In this document: piece after piece, positions 55,600-63,862 of the stretch
Numbering within the stretch: position 1 is the first letter of the stretch
How the letters are laid out: the number at the start of each line of letters is the position of its first letter
The notes under the pieces: generated by a model
What the model was told of the DNA's origin: nothing
Databases searched by the model: none
The model's input: only the letters and a program-made list of their open reading frames with translations
Program-made: the position numbers and the translations under genes
NCBI GenBank assembly: GCA_022791635.1
Contig: JAAVZL010000055.1
Coordinates: 41,581-105,580, forward strand
DNA length: 64,000 nucleotides
Direction: 5' to 3'
From: Lachnospiraceae bacterium
GTDB taxonomy: Bacteria; Bacillota; Clostridia; Lachnospirales; Lachnospiraceae

Positions 55600-55640
55600 A
55601 AGGGGTACTCCTTTTCTATATTCAAATCTATTCCGAAACA

Positions 55641-55675
55641 AAAAAAGCACCGGTCCTTCGGACCGGCACTTTTTT
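55641..55675 (-). terminator. intrinsic terminator after flagellin A
   Basis: CCGGTCC/GGACCGG perfect stem (55650-55656 with 55660-55666), 3-base loop and T-runs on both sides. It separates flagellin A from its glycosyltransferase, so the latter is probably expressed by read-through at a lower level. Confidence 0.88.
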
Positions 55676-55689
55676 GTTGTGTATTCAGC

Positions 55690-56568
55690 TTACTGCAACA
55701 ACTGCAGAACGCCCTGAGGAACCTGATTAGCCTGAGCAAGCATAGCCTGAGAAGCCTGAACCAGAATGTTATTCTTGGTGTAAGCCATCATCTCTTTTGC
55801 CATGTCTACGTCACGGATACGGCTCTCAGCAGCAGTGATGTTCTCGGTCTGAACACCCAGGTTGTTGATGGTGTGATCAAGACGGTTCTGAAGAGCACCG
55901 AAGGTGGAACGCATGGAAGAAATCTGGTCGATAGCGTTGTTCACGATATCAATCGCCTCTCTTGCCTTACTAGCTGATGTGATACTAATCTTTGCAACAC
56001 TATTGCTTCCTACGTGAGTAGCTCCCATGGAAACGCCTGCTTTACCACCAATGGTTGAAGTATTCATCAGTGTCAGAGAAATCGTCAACTGGTTGTAATC
56101 CTTAGAGGTCTCACCTACGTGAAGAGTAATTCCCTTTCCACCTGTAGCCAGAGAACCACTGAACAGGGTCATACCATTGAAATTTGCACTCTGGCTGATT
56201 CTGTCAATCTCATCATTTAACTGCTTGATCTCCTTCTGCATCTCATCACGGTTGGTGCTGGAGTAAGTTCCGTTTGCGGACTGGGTAGCCAGAGCAACCA
56301 TACGGTTGAGCATGGAGTGAACCTCAGTCAGAGCACCCTCAGCGGTCTGTACCAGAGCAACGCCGTCCTCAGCATTCTTGGTAGCAGTCTCAAGACCGGT
56401 AATCTGAGCTCTCATCTTCTCGGAAATAGCCAGACCTGCAGCGTCATCGCCAGCGCGGTTGATCTTATAACCAGAGGACAATTTCTCCAGGTTCTTTCCA
56501 ACGAAAGAGTTGTTGTTGGTTAAGTTTCTGTGTGCATTTAATGCAGTAATATTGTGCTGAATTCTCAT
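55690..56568 (-). CDS. flagellin A
   Basis: Filament subunit, 292 aa. The D0/D1 ends are typical (MRIQHNITALNAHRNLTNNN, SSGYKINRAGDDAAGLAISE; C-terminal ESRIRDVDMAKEMMAYTKNN and QVPQGVLQLLQ). The central variable part (about 140-205) is short and differs from flagellin B. A sigma-28-type promoter lies upstream at 56715-56740, inside the putative invertible segment, so in this orientation flagellin A is predicted to be ON. The leader has a CsrA-type hairpin. Confidence 0.97.
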   Translation of the reverse strand: MRIQHNITALNAHRNLTNNNSFVGKNLEKLSSGYKINRAGDDAAGLAISEKMRAQITGLETATKNAEDGVALVQTAEGALTEVHSMLNRMVALATQSANGTYSSTNRDEMQKEIKQLNDEIDRISQSANFNGMTLFSGSLATGGKGITLHVGETSKDYNQLTISLTLMNTSTIGGKAGVSMGATHVGSNSVAKISITSASKAREAIDIVNNAIDQISSMRSTFGALQNRLDHTINNLGVQTENITAAESRIRDVDMAKEMMAYTKNNILVQASQAMLAQANQVPQGVLQLLQ

Positions 56569-56590
56569 AGTTTTTCCTCCTTGATAATTG

Positions 56591-56611
56591 CGGGAAACAT
56601 CCTTTTTCCCG
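56591..56611 (-). promoter_or_regulatory. predicted CsrA-binding hairpin in the flagellin A leader
   Basis: On the minus strand CGGGAAA and TTTCCCG form a perfect 7-bp stem with loop AAGGATG. The ARGGATGT core matches the CsrA site. The second site would be the AAGGAGG ribosome binding site, about 13 bases further on. Confidence 0.78.
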
Positions 56612-56662
56612 TAAAGTTATTATTTGGATGTCCAGAAGGTACCCTCTGGACTGCCGGCTATT

Positions 56663-56688
56663 GTCTGATTAAGTACACTTAAATGGAC
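56663..56688 (-). repeat. 26-bp imperfect palindrome, putative inversion site (left)
   Basis: Read on the minus strand the inner half is GTCCATTTAAGTG and the outer half TACTTAATCAGAC. The inner half is identical to that of the right site, and the two are in opposite orientation. Length (26 bp) and central dinucleotide (GT) fit a small serine recombinase crossover site. It ends 94 bases from the flagellin A start. Confidence 0.72.
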
Positions 56689-56714
56689 ACCCTGAAAATT
56701 ACTTTTCATATACA

Positions 56715-56740
56715 TTATCGAGCAATTCGGAAATAACTTA
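56715..56740 (-). promoter_or_regulatory. predicted sigma-28 promoter of flagellin A, inside the invertible segment
   Basis: On the minus strand TAAG, 14 bases, then CTCGATAA (consensus TAAA-N14-16-GCCGATAA). The predicted transcript start, near 56707, is just inside the left 26-bp site and points out of the segment at flagellin A. No such element exists at the other end. Confidence 0.65.
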
Positions 56741-56779
56741 AGAGTTTTTCAAAATTTTTTTTATTTTTTCAGTTCTTTT

Positions 56780-57397
56780 TTAGCAGACGCTTTCACACAT
56801 TCGTTTGTATTCTCTGATATGCTTATACATAGTGCTTCTTCCCATATTACAAAGTCTGGCAAATTCATTGATATTAATAGACCCCTGCTCCCATCTCCTA
56901 TACAATTCGGAGAAATTCTCAGGTACGGGAATCGCAGGCTTTCCGAACCTGACGCCTCGCTGCTTTGCAGCTTCAATCCCCTCTGCCTGGCGAGTACGGA
57001 TATTATTCCTTTCATTTTCAGCCACAAAGGAAAGTAACTGCAATACCACGTCGCTGATAAAATTCCCCAGTAGATCCCGACTTTTAGTAGTATCTAAAAG
57101 AGGCATATCCTGAATAATGATATCTGCCCCAATTTCTTTGGTTAGCATTCGCCATTGCTCCTTAATTTCTTCATAATTTCGTCCAAGCCGATCGATGCTT
57201 TTTGTTACTACCGCATCGCCTGGCTTTAATCTCCGTATCATTTTTTGATAAGCCGGACGTCGAAAATCCTTTCCGCTCTGACGGTCAATAAAGATTTTGG
57301 ATTGGGAAATTCCCATTTTCTTTAATGCAATCAGCTGGCGTTCTACATTTTGTTCCCGTGTGGACACCCGCACATAACCATAGATGTTCTTCTCCAT
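56780..57397 (-). CDS. small serine recombinase (Hin/Pin/resolvase family)
   Basis: 205 aa. Catalytic Ser12 lies in YGYVRVSTREQNVERQ, the arginine motif is SIDRLGRNYEEI, and the E-helix LLSFVAENERNNIRTRQAEG precedes a C-terminal helix-turn-helix (NINEFARLCNMGRSTMYKHI). Size and layout match site-specific invertases. It lies between two divergent flagellin genes and inside a segment bounded by inverted 26-bp sites, so it is the natural candidate for inverting it. It has its own promoter at 57439-57467. Confidence 0.92.
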   Translation of the reverse strand: MEKNIYGYVRVSTREQNVERQLIALKKMGISQSKIFIDRQSGKDFRRPAYQKMIRRLKPGDAVVTKSIDRLGRNYEEIKEQWRMLTKEIGADIIIQDMPLLDTTKSRDLLGNFISDVVLQLLSFVAENERNNIRTRQAEGIEAAKQRGVRFGKPAIPVPENFSELYRRWEQGSININEFARLCNMGRSTMYKHIREYKRMCESVC

Positions 57398-57438
57398 AAA
57401 GCCCTCCCTTTCTTTAAATCTACCGTATTAGAGACACT

Positions 57439-57467
57439 ATTATATAGAAGAAACCGTACTATGACAC
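57439..57467 (-). promoter_or_regulatory. predicted sigma-A promoter of the serine recombinase
   Basis: GTGTCA and a perfect TATAAT separated by 17 bases on the minus strand, about 42 bases before the start at 57397. GGGAGGG precedes the ATG. A G+C-rich hairpin (57551-57571, 9-bp stem, no T-run) lies in the same 217-base gap. Confidence 0.55.
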
Positions 57468-57614
57468 GGAGTATTTCTAAAATTAGACAGAATTCTTATA
57501 ATGCACATACCTAAATATTTATATAAATTAATTGGAATTTTTTCTGACAGCCAGCTGCATTTTGCAGCCGGCCAAGATTTTCTTTTGAATAAAAAACAGA
57601 AATTTCAGATAATT

Positions 57615-58670
57615 TTACAAATCATATTTTTGATACATCTGTTCCAATAATGCTTGATTTTTCTCCAGCTCCGGAATTAAGTCATTTTCTCCGGATTGCT
57701 GCATTTGAATAATCAGGCGAAGCATACGGGACTGACCTTGTTGAAAGCCCGCTTTTTCACCCTCTTTCAAATCTTCCTCAACAAGTTTTTTGGCAAGTTC
57801 TTGAGCCTGTTCTTTGGCAAGCTTTTGAGCGAGTTCTTGAGCCTGCTTTTTAGCGAGCTCTTGAGCGAGTTCTTGAGCCTGCTCTTTGGCGAGCTCTTGA
57901 GCAAGTTCTTGAGCCTGTTCTTTGGCAAGCTCTTGAGCGAGTTCTTGAGCAAGTTTTTTGGCTTGCTTTTCTACAAGCTTTGGTATTTGTTCCGCTGCCA
58001 TTTTAGCAGCTTCTTCGTCCAGATATTCTCCAAGGGTCATAAAGTATCCTCTCCATTCTCTGCTTTTCTTTAAAGTGCAGATTCTTCTATGCAGCTTGTC
58101 GAGCTTATTATTTTGAAACTCTTCGACAACCGCATCGGTGCTGTTCTCTACATACTGCAGAAAGTTTACCAGTAGCCCGGATACCTCCTCCGGATTCTTC
58201 CCCTTTGTATTTAGAAAGATCTTGCGGGTACCGTCCTCTAGCGGGAAATCCCGTTCCAGACAACGCTCCTCAAAGGTGTAGCAGTATAATCCCTGACCGA
58301 AAGGATCAAAGGTGCAGATAAAAATCACATAGCTTGGCTTCAACTCTGAAAAATCAGAGCCAGGCTCCAATGCACCCACATCTATTTCAGCCTGATAAAA
58401 ACGACTCCTTTTTGCAAGAATTTTCTCAGAATCATTTTGCATTTCTAAATCATATGTTACCTGAACCGCATCGGAGGCATATACGTCCAAACGTACACTC
58501 CGAAAATCAGAATTCAGCATTATGGTATGTTCCGTGTATACCTTTACCTCCGGAATGCTTCTGCCAAGTATGATTTCCAGAATTAATTTGCATGTTTCCG
58601 GGTCTTTTAAGGCTACTGCAAACAGAAATGCGTTTTTTAAATCCAGATCTTGAAATTTTTTCTTTGCCAT
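57615..58670 (-). CDS. Rpn/PDDEXK_2-family protein (recombination-promoting nuclease/putative transposase type)
   Basis: 351 aa. The N-terminal 220 residues match the PD-(D/E)XK family: DLKNAFLFAVALKDPETCKL, SVRLDVYASDAVQVTYDLEM (the D...E-x nuclease core), RSRFYQAEIDVGALEPGSDF, SYVIFICTFDPFGQGLYCYT. Residues about 235-305 are an Ala/Gln/Glu/Leu-rich helical repeat of 12-residue units. Such proteins are RecA-independent nucleases or relics of transposases. Whether this one aids inversion or is cargo is unknown. It has its own promoter. Confidence 0.85.
   Translation of the reverse strand: MAKKKFQDLDLKNAFLFAVALKDPETCKLILEIILGRSIPEVKVYTEHTIMLNSDFRSVRLDVYASDAVQVTYDLEMQNDSEKILAKRSRFYQAEIDVGALEPGSDFSELKPSYVIFICTFDPFGQGLYCYTFEERCLERDFPLEDGTRKIFLNTKGKNPEEVSGLLVNFLQYVENSTDAVVEEFQNNKLDKLHRRICTLKKSREWRGYFMTLGEYLDEEAAKMAAEQIPKLVEKQAKKLAQELAQELAKEQAQELAQELAKEQAQELAQELAKKQAQELAQKLAKEQAQELAKKLVEEDLKEGEKAGFQQGQSRMLRLIIQMQQSGENDLIPELEKNQALLEQMYQKYDL
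57786..57965 (-). repeat. in-frame 36-bp tandem repeats (about five units)
   Basis: The motif TTCTTGAGCCTG recurs at 57798, 57834, 57870 and 57906, with a degenerate copy at 57942, exactly 36 bases apart. It encodes 12-residue units based on QELAQELAKEQA. Copy-number change by slippage would keep the frame. Confidence 0.9.
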
Positions 58671-58717
58671 AAATGCTCCTTTTCCAGGTATGGCAGAGAA
58701 AGAATTCTGTCTTTTTT

Positions 58718-58746
58718 ATTATACAGCCTCTATTTGCTTAAGGCAA
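58718..58746 (-). promoter_or_regulatory. predicted sigma-A promoter of the Rpn-family gene
   Basis: TTGCCT and a perfect TATAAT separated by 17 bases on the minus strand, pointing into the segment, 9 bases inside the right 26-bp site. Confidence 0.65.
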
Positions 58747-58754
58747 GAGCATTT

Positions 58755-58780
58755 GTCCATTTAAGTGTACTTTACTGGAC
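58755..58780 (+). repeat. 26-bp imperfect palindrome, putative inversion site (right)
   Basis: Inner half GTCCATTTAAGTG, outer half TACTTTACTGGAC; 20 of 26 positions are symmetric. It lies 94 bases from the flagellin B start, the same distance as on the left. Sequence similarity between the two flanks begins at the inner edge of this site and continues to the flagellin genes. Confidence 0.72.
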
Positions 58781-58831
58781 AATAGCCGGCAGTCCAAAAA
58801 GCACACATCAGGCATCCAAATAATAACTTTA

Positions 58832-58852
58832 CGGGGAAAAGGATGTTTCCCG
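58832..58852 (+). promoter_or_regulatory. predicted CsrA-binding hairpin in the flagellin B leader
   Basis: CGGGGAA pairs with TTTCCCG (one G-U pair), and the loop AAGGATG is the same as in the A leader. The stem is kept although one base differs, and the AAGGAGG ribosome binding site follows at 58861. Confidence 0.78.
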
Positions 58853-58874
58853 CAATTATCAAGGAGGAAAAAGT

Positions 58875-59723
58875 ATGAGAATTCAGCACAATATTACTGC
58901 ATTAAATGCACACAGAAACTTAACCAACAACAACTCTTCCGTAGGAAAGAACCTGGAGAAATTGTCTTCCGGTTATAAGATCAACCGCGCTGGTGATGAT
59001 GCTGCAGGTCTGGCTATTTCCGAGAAGATGAGAGCTCAGATCACCGGTCTTGAGACTGCTCAGAAGAATGCGGAGGATGGCGTGTCTTTGGTGCAGACGG
59101 CTGAAGGCGCTTTGACAGAGGTTCATTCCATGCTCAATCGTATGGTTGCTCTGGCTACCCAGTCTGCAAACGGAACTTACAGCACTGCTAACCGTGCAGA
59201 AATGCAAAAAGAAATCGATGCGTTGAATAAGGAGATTGATCGAATCGGCGCAACCGCGAACTTTAATGGTACTACACTGTTTAATGGTTCTGTATCTGAA
59301 ATCGCACTTCATGTTGGAGAAAAAGGAACAGATGATAACCAGATCAAGGTTACGCTTGCAAGCATGTCTTCCAGCAGTATAGCCAAGGGAGATGGATCTA
59401 ATAGTGTAGATCTTACAGCGAAGGTTAAGATTACAACTGCTGCTCTGGCTAAAGCTTCTATTGAGGAAATTAATAAGGCAATTGATAACATTTCTTCTAT
59501 GCGTTCCGATTTCGGAGCTCTTCAGAATCGTCTGGAGCACACCATCAACAACCTGGGTGTCCAGACCGAGAATATCTCTGCTGCTGAGAGCCGTATCCGC
59601 GACGTAGACATGGCGAAGGAGATGATGGCTTACACCAAGAATAACATTCTGGTTCAGGCTTCTCAGGCTATGCTTGCGCAGGCGAATCAGGTTCCTCAGG
59701 GAGTTCTGCAGTTACTGCAGTAA
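58875..59723 (+). CDS. flagellin B
   Basis: Filament subunit, 282 aa. The conserved ends are almost the same as in flagellin A, but the middle differs (about residues 120-200, for example GTTLFNGSVSEIALHVGEKG). The 5' leader is nearly the same as for A, yet no sigma-28 -10 (CGATAA) is visible upstream, only the 26-bp site and the Rpn-gene promoter facing the other way. In the orientation shown it is predicted to be OFF or weakly expressed. Confidence 0.96.
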   Translation: MRIQHNITALNAHRNLTNNNSSVGKNLEKLSSGYKINRAGDDAAGLAISEKMRAQITGLETAQKNAEDGVSLVQTAEGALTEVHSMLNRMVALATQSANGTYSTANRAEMQKEIDALNKEIDRIGATANFNGTTLFNGSVSEIALHVGEKGTDDNQIKVTLASMSSSSIAKGDGSNSVDLTAKVKITTAALAKASIEEINKAIDNISSMRSDFGALQNRLEHTINNLGVQTENISAAESRIRDVDMAKEMMAYTKNNILVQASQAMLAQANQVPQGVLQLLQ

Positions 59724-59740
59724 GCTGAATACACAACAAA

Positions 59741-59774
59741 AAAGCGCCGGTCCTTTTGGACCGGTTCTTTTTTG
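59741..59774 (+). terminator. intrinsic terminator after flagellin B
   Basis: CCGGTCC (59747-59753) pairs with GGACCGG (59758-59764) around a TTTT loop, followed by a T-run. It is the counterpart of the hairpin after flagellin A. Confidence 0.88.
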
Positions 59775-59822
59775 TTCCTGAAACGATTTTGACTCATTAT
59801 TTAAGAAAAGGAGTATCCCCTT

Positions 59823-61838
59823 ATGAAGCTGCCCCTTACCATATCCCTTTTGGCCTCCAACCGAATCGCCACATTGGAACGGTGTCTGGATTCCCTAAGG
59901 CCTCTTCTCCAACAGGTTCCTGCGGAGCTCATTGTTGTTTTTACGGGAATAGATGAGCGCGTCCGGCAAGTAGCGGAGCGCTATACCGATCACATCATTT
60001 CGTTTACCTGGTGCAACGACTTTTCCGCTGCCAGAAATGCAGGCCTTAAGCAGGCAAAGGGAGAATGGTTTCTCTATCTGGACGATGACGAATGGTTTGA
60101 TGATGTGGAAGAGATCTGTGAATTCTTCCGAAACGGAGACTGGCAGCGGTATCAATTGGCCAGCTACATCCAACGCAATTATCTAAACTGGGAGGGCTCC
60201 AGGCATGCAGATGCTGTAGTCTATCGGATGGCCCGGAAAAGTCCCCAGCTGCACTTTGAGAACCCCATTCACGAAGAGCTGGCTCCCTGTTTCTCTCCCT
60301 GTAAGAACTTTTCTTCCTATGTGCACCATTATGGCTATCTGGGAAAAGCACCAGGAAAAACCGACGGCAAGGCCTCACGGAATATTCCCCTCCTTTTGGA
60401 AGATATCAGCAAACGGCCAGACTATACTAAGAATTACGTTCAGCTGGCCCAGGAGTATATATCAGAAGGAAAATGGGACGAGGCCGAAAAAATGTGTCGA
60501 AAGGGCCATGATATATGCGGGGGGAAAGAAAAATTTTTAAAGGGCTGGCTTCAGATGACTCTTGTAGAAATCCTGTACAAGAAAAAGGCTTTTAGGCAGG
60601 CAAAGGAGGAGGCTCTTCTAATTTTTGAAAACGAAAAGCCCGTCGAATTGGTGCGGCTGCGTCTGTTTGAACTTCTGATCGGAATCTGTGAGGAATGGAA
60701 GGATTACGAAAAACTGCTGGAGTATGGCATCCAATTCGAAACTCTTTTGGCCTATATGGAACGTCATCCGGATCTCTGGGTGAGACAGCAGCTGGGCACC
60801 ATGTGTCGAGACAAGGTAATGCAGCCGGAGTATCTCTATCCGGTACGGCTAAACTGTGTCAAAGCTTCGTTGGAGCTTGAAAACCTCAAGGAAGCAGAGT
60901 ATTTTCTAAGTCTTCTGCCTTGGGAGGATGAAATCCTCTTCCAGGGTTATTATCCGCTTCTGGAGCAATGGAAGGAGGCCTATACACCTCATCTGCTTCA
61001 GCTACTGGCAAAGTTACCCCGCGGCTCTTCTTACCTCCTTTTTCAAAAGGTGCTTTATGAGGAGCAGAACAAAGAGGTTAATGACGATACCAATTCCTTT
61101 CTTTTTCAGCGTTGCCTAAGAGAAATCGATCAGCCGTATCTCCAAAGACAGCTTATCAAAAAGGCTCTGCTGGAAAAGAGAGAATTATCTGCACTGCTGG
61201 AAAGAATAGATTTGGAAACCTGGAAAGCTCATGTTTCCGGAATTGTAGATACCTTCTCCTATGAGGAAAACCAGACCCTGTGGGAAGCAGAAGAATCGCT
61301 CTTTGTAAAGCATCCCCTGCAGGGCTTGTGGCTGAAAAAGCTTCTTCTTGAGAAAGCACTTGTAAGAAGCTTTCCAATGAAGGAGACGCTCCTAAATACA
61401 CTTAAGGACTATGCAGGATGTATACAAGATTTTTATCAGAGGCAATATCAGAAAAAAATGTTTGAGGGAGACTTAAGGCAGCTTCTTCCTGCAGACTGCA
61501 GGATGGCCCTTTCTATTTTGGAGGCTTTGGAGAACTGGAGCGCAGGAAGGCTTGCAGAGACAGTCCGCCTGTTTCGTCAAACCATTCAAATCAATCCACA
61601 GATGACCGGAGTCATTCGGGAGGCTTTGCGTCTTCTAAAGAATGAGATGAGCCATCCAACCCCTTCGGCAGGTTCGGAATTTGATCAATTATCCATCCAG
61701 ATGAAGGATGCATTGAAAGCCATGATTGAAAACAAACAGTATGTGGAGGCTATGTCCGTGCTCTCCCAGCTTTTTCCATTATTACCGAACGATATGGAGA
61801 TTTTAAGAATGCAGCAAAAGTTGTTAAATAACTTGTAA
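59823..61838 (+). CDS. large GT2-TPR glycosyltransferase paired with flagellin B
   Basis: 671 aa, paralogue of the left-hand enzyme. The first 100 residues are almost the same (SLLASNRIATLERCLDSLRP, SAARNAGLKQAKGEWFLYLD, DDDEWFDD) while the TPR and tail regions have diverged, as expected if each enzyme is matched to its own flagellin. AAAGGAGT precedes the ATG with the same spacing as on the left. Expected to switch on together with flagellin B. Confidence 0.85.
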   Translation: MKLPLTISLLASNRIATLERCLDSLRPLLQQVPAELIVVFTGIDERVRQVAERYTDHIISFTWCNDFSAARNAGLKQAKGEWFLYLDDDEWFDDVEEICEFFRNGDWQRYQLASYIQRNYLNWEGSRHADAVVYRMARKSPQLHFENPIHEELAPCFSPCKNFSSYVHHYGYLGKAPGKTDGKASRNIPLLLEDISKRPDYTKNYVQLAQEYISEGKWDEAEKMCRKGHDICGGKEKFLKGWLQMTLVEILYKKKAFRQAKEEALLIFENEKPVELVRLRLFELLIGICEEWKDYEKLLEYGIQFETLLAYMERHPDLWVRQQLGTMCRDKVMQPEYLYPVRLNCVKASLELENLKEAEYFLSLLPWEDEILFQGYYPLLEQWKEAYTPHLLQLLAKLPRGSSYLLFQKVLYEEQNKEVNDDTNSFLFQRCLREIDQPYLQRQLIKKALLEKRELSALLERIDLETWKAHVSGIVDTFSYEENQTLWEAEESLFVKHPLQGLWLKKLLLEKALVRSFPMKETLLNTLKDYAGCIQDFYQRQYQKKMFEGDLRQLLPADCRMALSILEALENWSAGRLAETVRLFRQTIQINPQMTGVIREALRLLKNEMSHPTPSAGSEFDQLSIQMKDALKAMIENKQYVEAMSVLSQLFPLLPNDMEILRMQQKLLNNL

Positions 61839-61883
61839 ATTGCATTTTTTCGAGAATAGCCCTGCTAAAAACCAGCCATATGC

Positions 61884-61932
61884 GACATGAGCCAGGCACT
61901 TATCTAAATATCAGCGTCTGGCTCATGTCCTA
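61884..61932 (+). terminator. terminator after the right GT2-TPR gene
   Basis: GACATGAGCCAG (61884-61895) and CTGGCTCATGTC (61918-61929) form a perfect 12-bp stem with a 22-base loop, followed by CTATTTTTG. It lies in the 149-base convergent gap and could also serve the opposite gene. Confidence 0.7.
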
Positions 61933-61987
61933 TTTTTGCAAATCTTTCTCCTCTTCTGAAAATAAATGCTTTACGAGCCTTTCTTAT

Positions 61988-63862
61988 TTAATTCAGGTGA
62001 GCCAAGAGGCGTTGCTGTATTTTCAGAAGCTCCATATCATTTGGCAGCAATGGAAGAAGCTGGTTAAGCACGGACATAGCCTCTGTGTACTGTTTATTTT
62101 CTATCATGGCTTTCAATGCGTCCTTCATCTGAATAGCTAACTGGTCAAATTCCGGACCTGCCGTAGGGGTTGGATGGTTCATCTCATTTTTTAGAAGCCG
62201 CAAAGCCTCCCGAATGACTCCGGTCATCTGTGGATTGATTTGAATGGTCTGACGAAACAGGCGGACAGTTTCTGCCAGCATTCCTTCTTTCCAATTCTCC
62301 AGAGCCTCCAAAATTACAAGGGACATTCTGCAGTCCGCAGGAAGGAGCGATCTTAATGCCTCTTCAAATATTTCCTCCCGGTACTGTTTTTGATAAAAAT
62401 CATAGATACATCCTGCGTATTCCTCAAGAGTGTTTAGCAATTCTGCTTTCATTGGAAAACTTCTTATAAGCTCTTTTTCAAGAAGAAGCTTTTTCAGCCA
62501 TAGGCTCTGCAGAGGATGTTTTGCAAAGAGCGCTTCTTGCGCCTCACGCAGAGATTGGCTTTCCTCATAGGAGATTGCATCTATAATTTCGGAAATGTGT
62601 GCTATCCAGGTATCCAAATCTATTCTTTCCAGCAGTGCAGACAGATCCCTCTTTTCCAGCAAAGCCTTTTTGATAAGCTGCTTTTGAAGATATGGCTGCT
62701 CGATTTCTCTTAGACAACGCTGAAAAAGAAAGGAATTGGGATCCCCATTAACCTCTTTATTCTGCTCCTCATAAAGTAGTTTTTGAAAAAGAAGATAAGA
62801 AGAGCCGCGAGATAACCCTGCCAATAACTGAAGCAGATGAGGCGCATAGGCCTCTTTCCATTGCTCCAAAAGCGGATAATAGCCCTGGATAAGGATTTCA
62901 TCCTCCCAAGGAAGAAGGCTTAGAAAGTACTCTGCTTCCTTGAGGTTCTCAAGCTCCAACGAAGCTTTGACACAGTTTAGCCGCACTGGATAGAGATATT
63001 CCGGCTGCATCACCTTGTCCCTGCACATGGTACCCAGCTGTTGCTTCACCCAGAGATCCGGATGACGTTCCATATAGGCTAAAAGGGTCTCAAATTGAAT
63101 GCCGTACTCCAGGAGTTTCTCGTAATCTTTCCATTCTTCACAGATTCCGATCAGCAGTTCAAGCAGAAGCAGACGCACCAATTCCATAGGTTTTTCTTTT
63201 TCAAAAATTCCAAGAGCCTCTTCTTTTGCCTGTCCAAAATCCTTTTTCCTATACAGGACTTCTACAAGTGTCATCTGAAGCCAGCTCTTTAAAAATTTTT
63301 CTTTCTCCTTGCATATATCCCGGCCTTTACGGCACATTTCTTCGGCTTCGTTCCATTTTTCCTCTGAGATATATTCCTGAGCCAGCTGAACGTAATTCTT
63401 TGTATAGTCCGGGCGCTTGCTGATATCCTTCAAAAGAAGGGGAATATTCCGCGAGGCCTTGCCGTCTGTTTTCCCCCGCGCTTTACCCAGATAACCATAA
63501 TGATGCACATAGGAGGTGAAATCCTTGCAAGGAGAGAAATAAGGGTTCAGCTCTTCATGAATAGGATTCTCAAAATGCAGCTGAGGAATTCTCCGGGCCA
63601 TCCGGTAAACCACGGTGTCTGCATGCCTGGAGCCCTCCCAGTTCAAGTAATTACGTTGGATGTAGCTGGCAAATTGATATCTCTGCCAGTCTCCATTTCG
63701 GAAAAATTCACAGATCTCTTCCACATCATCAAACCACTCGTCGTCGTCCAGATAAAGAAACCACTCTCCTTTTGCCTGCTTAAGGCCTGCATTCCGGGCT
63801 GCGGAAAAGTCATTGCACCAGGTAAAGGAAATGATGTGATCGGTATAGCGCTCCGCTACTTG
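61988..63862 (-). pseudogene. third GT2-TPR glycosyltransferase, 5' end removed by a mobile element
   Basis: Very close to the 59823 protein through its length (AARNAGLKQAKGEWFLYLDD, GSRHADTVVYRMARRIPQLH, HPTPTAGPEFDQLAIQM). Homology runs up to the codons for QVAERYTDHI and stops at 63862, and an in-frame stop follows in the foreign sequence. About 46 N-terminal residues, including the start and the first GT2 strand, are missing. It could be translated only from internal codons such as GTG 63724, giving an enzyme without its donor-binding N-terminus, so it is probably inactive. Confidence 0.85.

Noticed and set aside
57786..57965. Regular 36-bp repeats that might suggest a CRISPR array
   Set aside because: The units are contiguous without spacers and in frame within the Rpn-family protein.
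58755..58800. A sigma-28 promoter for flagellin B in the conserved stretch GACAATAG
   Set aside because: It lacks CGATAA, and no TAAA-like element lies at 14-16 bases. The same bases are present before flagellin A, which has a much better element further upstream. The possibility of another type of promoter there remains open.
56580..58865. The inverted flanks as ends of an insertion sequence
   Set aside because: There is no DDE or HUH transposase or target duplication; the similarity continues through the flagellin genes, so duplication plus inversion sites explains it better.
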